In this document: one piece after another, positions 19,501 through 31,384 of the stretch
Numbering within the stretch: position 1 is the first letter of the stretch
Layout: each line of letters opens with the position of its first letter
Assembly (NCBI RefSeq): GCF_019649055.1
Contig: NW_026570405.1
Location: 62,001 to 126,000 of the forward strand
Direction: 5' to 3'
DNA length: 64,000 nt
Source: Paramacrobiotus metropolitanus
Lineage: Eukaryota > Tardigrada > Eutardigrada > Parachela > Macrobiotidae
Made by a program: the position numbers and the translations under genes
Notes under the pieces: model-generated
Told to the model about the DNA's origin: nothing
Database searches by the model: none
The model's input: only the letters and a program-made list of their open reading frames with translations

Positions 19501-21441
19501 CCGGAACGCTTGACCTCCTGGTCCAACCCGTCAACTTACTGCGCTGAGCATGGTTTGCGCACGCTTTTTCATCTTATTAAGTTTCGGAAACGAAGTAAAG
19601 GGGTTTGAAGCTGCTGCATATTTTTGGCTGGCATAAGGCAGCGGTAAGGCAGTGGTGCGCGCCTTATTCGCTAGTTGTACAATACGACACATCCATCACC
19701 GCTTCTGAGTGTTCACCTTTTTGCTGGCGTTTGCCCCACGTGTCAGAAGATTACCAGTGCAAACGGAATAAAATAAATTTTTCGTATTTTATCTAATTTA
19801 CATATATGTTACTGTAATTACGCAAGTTCTAGAGCCACAAAAAGTCAGGGTGCGCGCAGAACATCCGACGACTTTGTGAACTTTAAAGAAGCCGCGCGCT
19901 ATTGTTTACGGCTTCCGCCATTTTGGTGGCTCTTAAACTTGTGTAAGTACAGTACCTACAAATAACCAGCTAACCTCACAACTTAATCACCCTCCAAATT
20001 TTGTGCCCGTTCTTTGGGCTGCTATGAAAGCTTCTGCATTGGAAGGAAGTGAATACTTTTTCTGCATTTTTGATAAAATTTGTATTGCTAGATTATGCTC
20101 AGCGATGTTGCATCTGTTCTTGTTTGAGTACGGCCGCCCGCCATGGGTTTGTTTCCCGAAAGGAACTGCTCTCACGTGTGCGGGAGCGTGTTGGCGGTGT
20201 GGGAAAGGCACACGTTCCAGTGAGCCCTGGCGCGGACTTTCCCTGGATTTTTCTCCCGGAGTGGGGAAGGATGCCTCGAAGGCCGTCCTCCACGGCGGAT
20301 CCGGCGGGTTGTCCTGTGGACGCCGCACCGCGGACTGCCACTCTGTTCGCTCCACGTATTTCCGCGCCCGCAGATCCGTCTCCGGCTGCTGACGTCGCAG
20401 CCCTGTTCGGTGTCCAGGGCGGCAGCTCCGACGGATAACCTCACCGCCATCCCCGCATCCTGCGTCTCCCGAAGATGCGCCGGCCCATACAGCTATAGGG
20501 TACAACTTGCCTCAGAAGTTGTACCCTATTCGCAAGTTGTTATTGGCTGCTGGCGACTGGAAGCGAGATCGATACTGCTCACCGGCACATGGCACTGGGT
20601 GCATTCCTTCTTCAATTTCTCAGCCATCTGGTGGCACTGCCATAATCGTTGTTACGATGTAAAAGCTAACCATTTTAACTAGACTTCAGTAGCAGGACAA
20701 GCCGGGACGAAAGTAAGTACGAGGATACAAGTTTAACGAGTTGGTCAGCTTTTGACTAAGGGGACGAGCCAAAATTTGGAAGTTTAAAAGTAAACGATAA
20801 AAACGTAAAAGTTAGATAATATTTCGGTCAGTTGTTTCGTCATTTCCAGCGAAACTACATAGCGAGCGGGGCGAAGCCGCCCTACATTGGTACCAAGTCG
20901 TGGTTTCAATATTCAAAATTGTGAGGATAATTCGAACGTTAATATGAATTCTGGCACCTTCCAGGAAGTTCTGAACTTCAGCACCGCCAGCGTAACTTCA
21001 TGATTCGCAGCGATCCGCGCGCGCATAAAAATACGCGCAACAATTGTATACTGTCACAGATGCACGAGTGGCAACGAACAAATCACCCAAAATCGCTGAT
21101 GTACAGACACTGAAATGTAGCCGACAGACAAACGAACTGCGTTTGAGATAAAGGCGCACAATAGGATCTGTCGCGGCGTGTTTCTCACTAACAAGCCTTA
21201 AAACACGGCACAATACTGCCGCGACTAGGGCTGCATTAAAGACATATTATTAATTAACTGCTTGTCGGGTCGGTAAACAAGCCTGCCGCTTACGTCAACT
21301 AACCATTTCCTTGATTTTTGATAGAACTGAGACCTCAGTAAATCCAGTAGAACTTGATTCTCCGTACTCTGGGTTTCCATCGGCTGCTCGTTCACTCTTT
21401 GATAGTTTCAAAGAACTCGACCAAGTGTTAAGTAGCATTGC
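19501..21441. other. No supported gene; GC-rich island at 20,110-20,480
   Basis: The island is open on both strands (minus 19,987-20,505, plus 20,003-20,438), as expected for GC-rich DNA, so neither ORF is accepted. The rest is AT-rich with short frames. Confidence 0.4.
20495..20529. repeat. Perfect 14-bp inverted repeat with 7-nt loop
   Basis: The arms are ATAGGGTACAACTT and AAGTTGTACCCTAT, separated by GCCTCAG. They could form a stable hairpin or mark the end of a small element. It borders the GC-rich island. Confidence 0.85.
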
Positions 21442-21693
21442 ATGGTTTTCTCGTTGTTAGTGCGGATAACCTTGACAGCTGGTGTAACCTATGCGATCAT
21501 CAATTTCTCGGTGGATCACAAATCTTATACGCAAGCAATGCGTTATCATGAGGTTTACACAAATATTTTGCAAGGCGCGTGTCAGGGCAAAAATGTGGGA
21601 GCGGCTGGTTATTTGAAAAACGAACGCTTAACTAGACTAATACAATTTGTGGCGCGACATCTGCATAACTTCCGTCATATCACCAACGGCTGA
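21442..21693 (+). CDS. Small membrane-protein ORF, possibly MIC13/QIL1-like
   Basis: An ATG opens 83 codons. The N-terminus (MVFSLLVRITLTAGVTYAI) is a single hydrophobic segment with a basic residue, followed by a Tyr-containing linker and a C-terminal basic helix. The pattern 'MV-x-LLVR-x(3)-AG-x-Y' recalls the start of MIC13/QIL1, a subunit of the mitochondrial inner-membrane MICOS complex, whose proteins are about 110-120 residues. The C-terminal half does not obviously match, so this could be a truncated copy or a different short membrane protein. Confidence 0.3.
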   Translation: MVFSLLVRITLTAGVTYAIINFSVDHKSYTQAMRYHEVYTNILQGACQGKNVGAAGYLKNERLTRLIQFVARHLHNFRHITNG

Positions 21694-23941
21694 TTTTCTC
21701 GCCATATACAATTCACGCATTCATATGCAAACTCGGGAAAAAACCGAAGTCAGTGCATCACAACGGTAAATGCTCATGGTCAGTAATGATAAAGTGAAAA
21801 AGAATACGAGCGTTCATAAAAACCAGGATAGATCTTGCTTAAAGAAGATGCAATAAATACATACCTTAATATCGTGTGGTAGATAACCATAAGGACTAGT
21901 ATCAAACCGCATACAGAAAGCGCATATTAAATAGTATAAATGCTGCTAGCAAACAAAGAAAATTGTGTCTTCTCATAATAATAATTATTTATTCTGTCTA
22001 TCCCATTAACACTTACACTGAAGCGAGACCAAGACAACGCTGATGATGAGTCACTGCTAGGAGCGCCGCTGTTATTAACAAAACCCTCACCGCTGCAACG
22101 CAACTCGGTCATCTCATACCTAACCCATCATCGCGTACGCTGATTCCTACCGTACGGCGGCAATCTATGTACGCCTAAGACGACATCAGTTACAGAACTG
22201 GCCAGTGGACCAAGGCCACTGAAGAAAATTGCCGATTTTTATTCATACTCTTGCAAATTTAGATAGTGCATTACAATATCCTCCTGCTTCATAAGGAAGC
22301 AGGAGACGTCACTCCGTGGCCATGCTTGTGCCACAAAGTGGGAGAATGCTGGACAGCCGTCACACACACGTGGGAGGAAAATCCCACAATTTTGAACAGA
22401 ATTCGCTTTTCTAGTGTCTGTCACTGTATGTTAGCAAAGCGCAACAGAAATACGGAGCGGTTTATTCACACGATGGCACACATGTCTGCAAAGTATGTGA
22501 CACCAATCAGAATACAACGGGAAATGCTGAATCTAATAACGACAACCGCCAGGCAGTGTATGCTTCACCAGCCACATCGCGACCACCACGGCGAGTTCCG
22601 GAAAGCGTGCACTATAGACATAAGAAATGCGCTCGTTAAAACCGGAAGTTCAAATACATTTCAACTGACGAAAACCAAGAGCTGTAGTGAATTGACGGAT
22701 TTATTGATCAACAACTGAATGATTAAATGTTTTCGTCGTCGTTAAAATATTTTGTGCCAAACATGTTTCTGTGCGCTATGGGACTCTTCATTTATAAGTA
22801 CGATCAGGACAGTACTCTTCTTCGCTTCTTTATTCTGAATGGGTTCCGAATCCATGGACCATTTAGAAAAAGCTGCTGCTGCAAACCGCCGGCTGCCAAC
22901 TCATCCGAGCCGAGCATCTTCAGAATTTATCCTCTGCTGTTATCGTTCCATCGTAGACGCCGCCCATTCAGATGGAAAACATTGAAAACTTTATAGAAAA
23001 CTTTTTATACCTTCCAGACCCGAAAAAGGTTGACTGCGTGTCAAAAGGATGCCAGATGTAATGAGTAGCGCAAAGGAATGTTCGACTTTAAATTTAAGAA
23101 TGCAGCACTCGTACATTAAAACTTTCGGCGCCGTAGTTTTGAATAGCTGCTGTCCAACTCTTTGACATTTCAGTCAAACGGTGCCTTTGCGACACGGATT
23201 ATCTAACAGTTACACAACTCAACCGAATTCATCACTTCGCGCTAACATAAGTACAGCGTAAAACTGAGAACAATAATAGATTAATGTCACTTTATACCAT
23301 ATACGAATTCATGAAGCGTAATAAAAAATATCAACACATATAATGACATATTCACCGTAGAATCTTCACGTCAACATTTTTCTGCATCTTTCGCTATATT
23401 GGTCAAATTGTTTCGTTCCATAGCACACAAGGAATGAGAGCTGGAAGTCAGCATACGCGTCTATGAAGACTAGCTGTTTACTACGCAGTACTTGGACCGC
23501 CAGCCCTTGGTGGCTGGGTGTGCAGCACAACACGTGATCGGTTATCATTTATTCTCGCTGGTATTTTGGTCTATCACGTATACTTAGTGTGTCCTCGTAT
23601 AGTTTTGATCGACGTTGGAAGCTGTGCTTTATATCTTGACGAGGACAAGCCAAGCCAAATAACACATTTCAGTTGCAGCTGAAATGTCACAACTTCGACC
23701 TACCATTTCCGATCTGTATAATGCAATCGCCAGATAAATGATCGGCTTAACGGCACTGAGTGCACTGGCGACCCAAAGGTCTTGTCTTGCATTCTTTTAC
23801 GCAGATTCTCCCTTCTCGTCATAACAATTTTTGCATCATACACCATCCGGGACTTTGAATCAGTAAGATGGCTCAATCTCATTAAACAATTTCATACCAC
23901 AACACATCGTTCGATCACTGTCCAAACGTGTTAATGGAAAT
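21694..23941. other. No firmly supported gene
   Basis: A 150-codon plus-strand frame (22,266-22,718) and an 89-codon frame (22,727-22,996) are open but show no domain or clear splice signals. The remainder is AT-rich. Confidence 0.3.
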
Positions 23942-24553
23942 CTGAAATGTTACGGCCAGGCGTTCACGCTACAGTCATTCGGAATGCCTGGAAAAATTTT
24001 CGAAACAGTTCCAAAATCTTACGGCAAGCAATACAGTGAAGAAGAAAAGGCCGATTTATTGATTAACGGTCTCTCAGGTCAACTACTTCGAGACGTTACC
24101 TTTTTATTACCAGCTAGTCTGAAAGACTTCTTAGCTAAAGGGGCCCAAGCCATCGGGCTAAAAGATAAAGTAAATGCGGCTACGGAAAGTTTGAAGAACA
24201 TTACATTAAATCCCATTTTCAGGACAGAGAACCTAATTGCTATCGCGCCAGACCTAGATGAGGAACTTGACCTTTGTGATATCTTCCACGAAAAACGTTT
24301 CTTGAATTTACCACAATCGGAGTCTTTTCCTATTACAACCGATCACTATAATCGACGTTCATTCCCAAATCAAAACAGTCATCAGTTTAATCGAAATAAC
24401 GGTAGAAATAATCAATTCGGGAATCGTAAATACGACAACAGGAATAAACAGAACACGTGTTTGTGCAGATATTTAACTAACAGAGCTTTTCAATTAGAAT
24501 CCAGTGCAGTCGAAGAAACCCATCGCGATTCAGCTAACGTTCGGCCTTTATAA
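23942..24553 (+). mobile_element. Gypsy-type gag fragment
   Basis: The open frame extends upstream of the ATG at 23,984 without a stop to at least 23,942. It encodes a charged helical segment (YSEEEKADLLINGLSGQLL, then LLPASLKDFLAKGAQ), then a Asn/Arg/Gln-rich basic tail (NNGRNNQFGNRKYDNR). That layout is typical of the capsid to nucleocapsid transition of Ty3/gypsy Gag. No CCHC knuckle follows. The frame ends at 24,553, and no protease or polymerase is readable downstream. Confidence 0.45.
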
Positions 24554-26297
24554 CTGACCAGAGCATCCTGTTCCGTTTCTGTTGTAACGCTCACCATAGA
24601 TTTGGGAAACGGCTTCCTTAGTTTCCGATGAATTAGCTGGATTCTCATCAACTGTAGAAGAGTACTCGGTCGCATATACTGACACTTCCTCTATGTTAGT
24701 AGAATCCATCATGGGAACGGGATCAGCTCGCTCTCGACAGGAGGACTTACAAATACGGACACGACAGGATCAGTCACCGCTTCCACTACATGAACAACCA
24801 TTACAATTACATTACTATCGCGCTTGGCCATTTCCTCCAACATTATTATTATATCGACCATCAGAAACACCACTTGAATAAGGACGATAATAATTCATCA
24901 CCGCGTCACGCGACAGGAGATTTCTTATGCAGCAACGAATCGAAATCCTTCGCATAACAACCCACGGTTTTCTTTTGTTCAGTTACAGAATTTCTATCCT
25001 ACGATGGCTAGCGTATTGTTGTTTTAGTTATTTTTGAATTGTTTTAAAATGTTTTTTTATACGCGCGGCGGATATTCGCCTAGAAAAGTGATGCCAACTG
25101 GCCACCATTTCTGGGGCGATGGGATAACTCCGCGGGATCGCCCGGTCGGCCTCATGGGTAAAACGTGGGGACGGAATGGTCATATGGTAAAACGTGGGGA
25201 CGGAATAAGGAAAATCTTGACTGTTTGATGGAGCGGCCAGTTTTTCTCCACCATAATCTCCTTGTACTTACGACTTGTGGCCTGCAGAATTCGCGGCGTC
25301 AACGTGTCATTGAAGCAAAAAGCGCTTGTTGACTTCGGTTTATCGATAAGGTTTCTTTATCGCGCACGCATTAAACAAACGTACCTCTTGGGGTAAAAGA
25401 TTTCTTCGGGAAACTTTTCTGTGTGGGTAACGTTAATGGCAACGGCAACGTTTGCTCCAATCCGACCTTCCCAGTGCGGCGTATTGGGGCGCAGAACAAA
25501 TTTTTTCCCCGGCCGTAACATCGCGTTACGCACCACTTTCTTCAGCTCGCGCAATCGCCGTGCAAGCTAAAGGGGGAAGACCAATTGTGGTAGTGAGCTA
25601 TTGTAAGCTGAGGGCAAACGGACTTCGGAGAGTAATTTAATTGCTTGACCTTATTCTTCCGCCGCTTGCTGCAACGCAAGCCTATCCATCCGATGGCAGC
25701 AGTGCAGGAATTTTTAACTCCATAGAGGTTGAAGTGGATGGAGGTAAGAAAAACAATCTCGCAGTGCAGAAAATACACCGACACGCCTCCCGCAGCCGCA
25801 ATCCACTTCTCTACATTGATTCCTGTTCGCTCCTCGTGAACGCAATGCATGGCGTCCATCATGCGATTCATGCGCACCACGCAGGCGGGGAGTTATTACA
25901 TACTGATGCAGCAGGTTATTTCATTTGAGAGACCAAACCTTTGACTAACCTATTTTTTCATCAGCGCTCGCATCCCAAAATTCTTATCCACGTTCTCATC
26001 CCAACATTCTCATCAACGTATTCAAGACCACGTCTTTACGAGACATAGAATTCGGGATCCCCTTCAAAGATACTAAAAACTATGTTCCGTTAAGGGTGAA
26101 GAAAGGGGCAAAATCGTTTGGGATTGAGGAAGGCGAGGCCAGTATCCCCATAAATTAATCCGGCCGGAATACTTTAGACAAATTTCTGTATCTGATGTAA
26201 ACGATTTTATAATATTCCAAGATTAGAGAGCTTTATCATGTTCTGTACAAAAGTGATTGCATTGGGGCCGATTTAGCAACCTTGATGCACAGCACCG
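24554..26297. other. No supported gene
   Basis: Short frames on both strands only. A GC-richer patch lies at about 25,070-25,210. Confidence 0.4.
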
Positions 26298-27245
26298 CGG
26301 CAGGGGATAAAATGTGGCAGTGGCACCTGCAACTGACAACTGCCACCGGCACTGGCAGTTGACACCACGTACTCTGGCAAGGGATAAAAGGTGACAGCTG
26401 CCATCTAAAACAAGAACTCAACCGGATCTACAAAAAAGATGGTTTTTTTGGCTTCGTGAGTGTCTTACCTTTAAAAGTAAAAAAAATCAAAGCTCCGCTA
26501 ACGTTTAGTAGAACTGTTACATAAACTTACACTGCGCTGTGCATTGTAAGCAAAATTTTCTTATTTACTCGCATTATTTATCGTAAAAAATCTAAACTAC
26601 AGCCTACACTTCTAGAAAGCTTGTGGCTTAAAAGACATCCGAAAACCTTAGCAAGCATAAGAAACCTAAGAAATCTGTCAAATTGAGCAAATCTAACTAA
26701 GTTTAAGAAACCAAAGAGACGAAGAAAACCTCCAAACGCAAAATAGACGCAACCGACAAATACATTACAACAAAACAAAAATGAAACTGTATAACAGCGA
26801 TACAGCAGCCGCTGCCAATCTTGCTACGACAAGCATCGAGACCACTTAGATTGCCAGCACCGCTGCCGCTTCCACTACCAGAACAATTTCCGTAACTAGA
26901 AATTAGTACCACCTTTATCAGTTTTCGGAAGCTTTTGAGCTTTTTTTCTTGCTTTTAGCTTGTTGAGTTTATTATGTTTCTTTGGCTTCCTAAATGTGTA
27001 AGGCCTTACTCTAGTTCCCTTAGGCTTTACCAAAATATTAAAGCCTTTTTTTATGAGCAGTGTGGTTTTTATGCTTATTTCTCAACCGATATAACCAGCG
27101 CGCTTGGGGTGCTCCAAATTTAAAGAAATCTGACGTTTTTGCAGAAAAAAACTAAGTTTTACCGTTTCTGGCCACTGCTACCTTTTATCGCTTGGCAGAA
27201 CACGTGGTGGCAAATGCCACTGCCACCTTTCATCTCCTGCCGGAT
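26298..27245. repeat. Long inverted repeat pair bounding about 0.77 kb
   Basis: The block at about 26,298-26,403 reappears in reverse complement at about 27,170-27,245. Shared features are GGGATAAAAGG/CCTTTTATC, GGCAGTGGCA and CACGTGGTG-like words. The left arm also contains two related subunits. The DNA between the arms has no coding signal. This could be a non-autonomous fold-back transposon or two separate insertions of one repeat. Confidence 0.55.
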
Positions 27246-28128
27246 GCCGAAGCTGCCTAATTCACGGCTATTGCTAATTTTGCTGCAGATACAGAGGTTT
27301 CCGTATTCGGACTTGTCAACTGGCTCAGAAACGCCCTTGGTGAGCTTCGATGCGGGCACCGACAGCTTCTCCGACTGATGTTACGACGCAGACCCCAGCT
27401 ACGACTCAGAAGACTAGTGGGCGTGGTCTGAGTATGAGAAGCTCGTAGTGGAAGCATTGGTCGATAGTGTAATTGGAGCAGAATAACGAACGCAAATCTG
27501 ACGAATTTAGTAATTTAAATTTCGATCCAGAGCTCGATTCTGACATTGACCCGCAGTTTATCTCATCGCAGACATGCTTCTGGCCAGGTCGTCGGAGTAG
27601 ACTAACGAACTTGTTCCATGACCCACAAATAAAAAGCTGTTCGCAAAATGTCAGCTGGTCTTCGCGTGGCTTTTCATGTAGTTACAGAACTTCTCTATTG
27701 TTAAAGGTGCCGGCACAGTTGTTACAAAAAACCACCTCCTCCTCTCCACATTCATCTTTACTGCTATACAATCCATTGCACACTGCTCTGCACCTTTGGC
27801 GCTTTTTGGGGTCGTGTGCAAGGTCACATACGTGACAGTACTAGCCACGTCTGTGAAATCTTGACGGTTTCGTAATAAGGTTGAAATGATCGTTCTCGTG
27901 TAGGATATAGATTATCTTGCGGCTGCCACGCTCCTTAGGATGGCCGGAAATTACTTGGTTCAAGGGGGAGGCGGAAACCAAATTAACCTGGAAGTTCTTT
28001 AGTACTGTGGCTTGAAATCGCGGGGTATACGCAATCCCAAATTAATTTCCGACCGTTAGGCAAGTACATTTACTTGCACGATGGACTTGCTCTATTTCTT
28101 CGATTAAGGGAATAATGGATACAAGCAC

Positions 28129-28154
28129 AGCGCGCGGCGCTTACGCGCCGCGCT
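28129..28154. repeat. GC-rich hairpin
   Basis: AGCGCGCGGCGC and GCGCCGCGCT flank TTAC, with a two-base mismatch in the left arm. It lies inside the eroded part of polymerase copy C. Confidence 0.7.
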
Positions 28155-28336
28155 GCAGTGCAAAGGCGGTTCTTGTCGGCTTGGCGGTGGCCTTTTTGCT
28201 AAACGAATTGAAATGAAACGGTTTTATATGCTAAGTAAGTCTTATTGAAAGGCGAATACAGTTACTGTATCTAGAAACGGGTTAAGCCGAAATTCTTCTG
28301 TTACAAAACGCTTAAAAGCGTGAACAAATAATGCGA

Positions 28337-29060
28337 AACCTTCGGTGACCAAAGGGTTAAAAGAGCAGGTACCGCACGCGTGGACTTCGGTGATCAAAGG
28401 CTCAAAAAAGCGGGTTCAGCAGGCGTGGCCTTCGGTGACCAAATGCTAAACAAAGCGGGTACCGCACGCGTGGCCTTCGGTGATCAAACGCTCAAAAAGG
28501 CGGGCAGCACACGCGTGGCCTCCGGTTAAAAAAAACTCAAAAGGACGGGTACCGCAGGCGTGGCCTTCGGTGACCAAAGCCCCAAAAGGACGGGTACCGC
28601 ACGCGTGGCCTTCGGTGACCAAAGCCTCAAAAGGACGGGTACCGCACGCGTGGCCTTCGCTGACGAAAGGCTCAAAATGACGGGTACCGCACGCGGGGCA
28701 TTCGGTGATCTAAGGCTCAAACGGACGGGTACCGCACGCGTGGCCTTCGGTGACGCGAAAGGCTCAAAAGGACGGGTACCGCACGTGTGGCCTTCGGTGA
28801 CCAAAGCCTCAAAATGACGGGTACCGCACGCGGGGCATTCGGTTACCTAAGGCTCAAACGGACGGGTACCGCACGCGGGGCCTTCGGTGACCAAGGGCTC
28901 AAAACGACGGTACCGCACGCGTTCCTTTCAGTGACCAAAGGCTTAAAAGGCCTCCGGTGACCAAAGGTTAAAAAAGGCGGGTATCGCACGCGTGGCCTTC
29001 AGTGACCAAAGGCTCAAAATGAATTTGGTGTCAAAAGGCTTAAAGGGTGGGTGCCGCAAA
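28337..29060. repeat. 45-bp minisatellite, about 14-15 copies
   Basis: Units share CGGGTACCGCACGCGTGG and CCTTCGGTGACCAAAGGCTC. The period is 45 bp with small indels, diverging at both ends. Because 45 is a multiple of three, several units are open on both strands as 15-residue peptide repeats. The array interrupts polymerase copy C. It is not CRISPR: there are no unique spacers. Confidence 0.95.
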
Positions 29061-29720
29061 GTTCGTTAAGGTAATTAAAGTTATCGGGTTTGTTAATGCA
29101 CTAAGGTCTTGAAGCTTAGTAAGGAATAAAGCTAAATGTGAGATTCGGTGTATCGGTAAATGCACTAAATTTCGGAAGCTTATTAAGGATAAAGGCGTAA
29201 CAGCACTGGTTTAAGGGGCTGCAAAAGCTTAAAACCCGCTAGGCAGGTTCTGGCCAATCCAAAAGGTCAGGCTGGTTCTGGCCAATCAGAACGTTTTGGA
29301 GGCAGGAGTGTTCCGGAATAACGGTTCTGCTTTAATATATAGGATGCTTGGGTCGCTATGCACCACCTCTTGGAAGCGTAACACGTGTTGTCCGAACAAA
29401 AAAGCTTTCGTCAGTGGGAAACTTATCTCCGGAATTGACCAATGAAAAAATCTGCACTACATCCTGAATGCGTAGACTTTTTATTTTCCGGGTAGGGACG
29501 TAGATAAGCGCGTTTTCAGATTCAAACGCGGAACTACTTATCTCCAACCCGACTTTGTCATCTTTACGGAAATCTTCGGTGCATAAGCGCAGGATTTCTT
29601 ATAACGGGTCTGGTAGAACAAGAATCGAAATAGGACCGTCAAACTGAGCAGGAAAGTTTTTGAAAGTGCGTCCTTCAGTAAAACTTCGATTGGCCCATTG
29701 TCAGTTTGCCGATCTGCCAT

Positions 29721-30881
29721 CCCTTTTCAGCTCTAGCACCCGGTGAAACTTTGTACCTACAACCTAACACCACTTAAACCTTGGATCCGAACCCGGATCC
29801 ATATGGACAGCCGCGGTTTTTTTACTTACAGAAATCTAATACAACAGTGCCCCCTCCAAGTTCTCATTTCACGAATTCCAGATCCTGTATGAAGCAACTC
29901 TGGAACAATTAATCCGGGCCCAAGTGGTGGTGGCATTAGTAAGAAATCTAGACCATGAGTAAATTGTTCCAAGACAATTGGATTACCATTAGAAAGCCTA
30001 AGAAACCGGCAAATGAGACAGACCAAATATTATAGTTTATTGAGATAAGTTATACAGCAGTCTAGTCGTACCCGGCCTATAAGCTGTGCATGTAACTGAC
30101 AATAATAAATACTGGCTATATTTTGCGTGGGATATTTGTCTTACTTATTACTGCGTCATAGCCACCAGAATATTCAAAAATTTACCGGTCCCTGTAAGAC
30201 CTCCTAGACCGAATTAATTACCACTGCAAAGCCCCCGATTTCTTCCAAGGCTTCCGAAGGTGACGCTTGACTGAGATGCTCAACAAACTGATCTGTTTCA
30301 TCCAATCCGCGTATAATTCAAAGGTTATGCACGCAATCAAAAGCATCGACCCCGGAGCATCAGGAACCTTTTTCAGGAGAACTTAGGGGTACTTAAGGGA
30401 AATCGTAGGGCCTCACCTCGCCACCTTCTTATCAACACCTACGTGTGGTTGCTGTGGAGAAAAACGTCGCTGTTGACGAACAACACTGCAAGGTGTTAAA
30501 TTGCGATGGAAATTCGGCATGTGGTATCCGTTCAATGCACAATATATAAAATGTGTGCACGACAATTTTGGAAATGCTAACGGTGGGAAAGGTGACGGAG
30601 CATGATACTCTTACGCGAGAAAAGCATACTCTATTGATCATGTACTCTTCTGTGATGGATATGCCATCATAAGCCCACGTCCACCATAAGTGCGAAATCT
30701 CAACTCTTTCATCAATACCTTATCGTATATTGTTTGGAACCTTCTTTCCAAATGTGAAGAAACATATATCATGGGGTGCTGCATTGGCTGTTCGTTCAAA
30801 GCTTTTGGCGTATACGTACATTTTCAGTAATCATAAGTATCTGCATGGTTTTACCCTGACGAAATTCAGCCTGAGTGTGTC
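29721..30881. other. No supported gene
   Basis: The stretch between polymerase copy C and the Copia-type element holds short frames only. Confidence 0.4.
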
Positions 30882-31153
30882 TGTTAGAATATATTGGATA
30901 ATGTACTGACTACACGTATCCTATAACGAACCAACACACTTCCCATCGTATTGTTCACTAGACTGAAACACGATGTTCAAGGAACACATGTTACTAACAG
31001 GGCTTTAAGTACCACACATTGTACGGTAAACACACTCACTTACACAGGACTTAGCCCGTTTGTATCATCGGTTAGGGATCAGTGTACTGGGTGCATATGA
31101 TCAGATATCAGGTTACACATACACAATGAGTAATCATAATATAAATCCTAACA
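30882..31153 (-). repeat. 3' LTR of the Copia-type element
   Basis: The 272-bp copy lies at the left end and is the 3' LTR in element orientation. It shares TGTTAGAATATATTGGATAA and ATCCTAACA ends with the other LTR. Confidence 0.95.
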
Positions 31154-31166
31154 CTCCCCTTCACCC
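31154..31166 (-). promoter_or_regulatory. Polypurine tract
   Basis: On the minus strand GGGTGAAGGGGAG ends exactly at the 3' LTR border, as expected for the plus-strand primer of reverse transcription. Confidence 0.8.
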
Positions 31167-31384
31167 AGTGCACCTTTTTAATCCACACTTGGTCCACTGG
31201 CTTCCGTTCCGTCCTCTGACTTGAACTTGACCTTTGATCCACCGGCATTTCAGCTCAGTTGCACCACTGGGTCATTCTCCGTTGGCTCCGGCAACCACTC
31301 GCTGTCCATCGTACGATCACTGTCGGGCGTTTTCATTTCAAACTTTACCGGCAACTCGGTATTCTGTACGGTAAACGCCGTGTA

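Larger units (their letters stand above)
27640..29640 (-). pseudogene. Protein-primed DNA polymerase B pseudogene, copy C (N-terminal part)
   Basis: Two minus-strand blocks match the N-terminal region of Polinton/adintovirus-type polymerases. The upstream block (about 29,640-29,356) reads VGLEISSSAFESENALIYV and ends TRVTLPRGGA. The downstream block (about 28,020-27,640) reads FQVNLVSASPLNQVI, IIYILHENDHFNLITKPSRF, a TAG, then a cysteine cluster CHVCDLAHDPKKRQRC and VVFCNNCAGTFNN. The cluster spacing parallels that of copy B, including the TKP-x-RF motif. A 45-bp minisatellite array separates the blocks. Nothing after the zinc region (exonuclease, palm) is present. Broken by stops and by the array. 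Confidence 0.75.

Noticed and set aside
19987-20505. 172-codon minus ORF and overlapping plus ORFs
   Set aside because: All six frames are unusually open in this GC-rich patch; no ATG at the start of the minus frame and no motif.
27640-27840. Cysteine-rich piggyBac transposase tail
   Set aside because: The upstream in-frame residues and the TKP-x-RF motif match the N-terminal zinc region of a protein-primed DNA polymerase and parallel copy B.
28337-29060. CRISPR array
   Set aside because: Units are contiguous 45-bp tandem repeats without unique spacers, and the surrounding DNA is eukaryotic in style.
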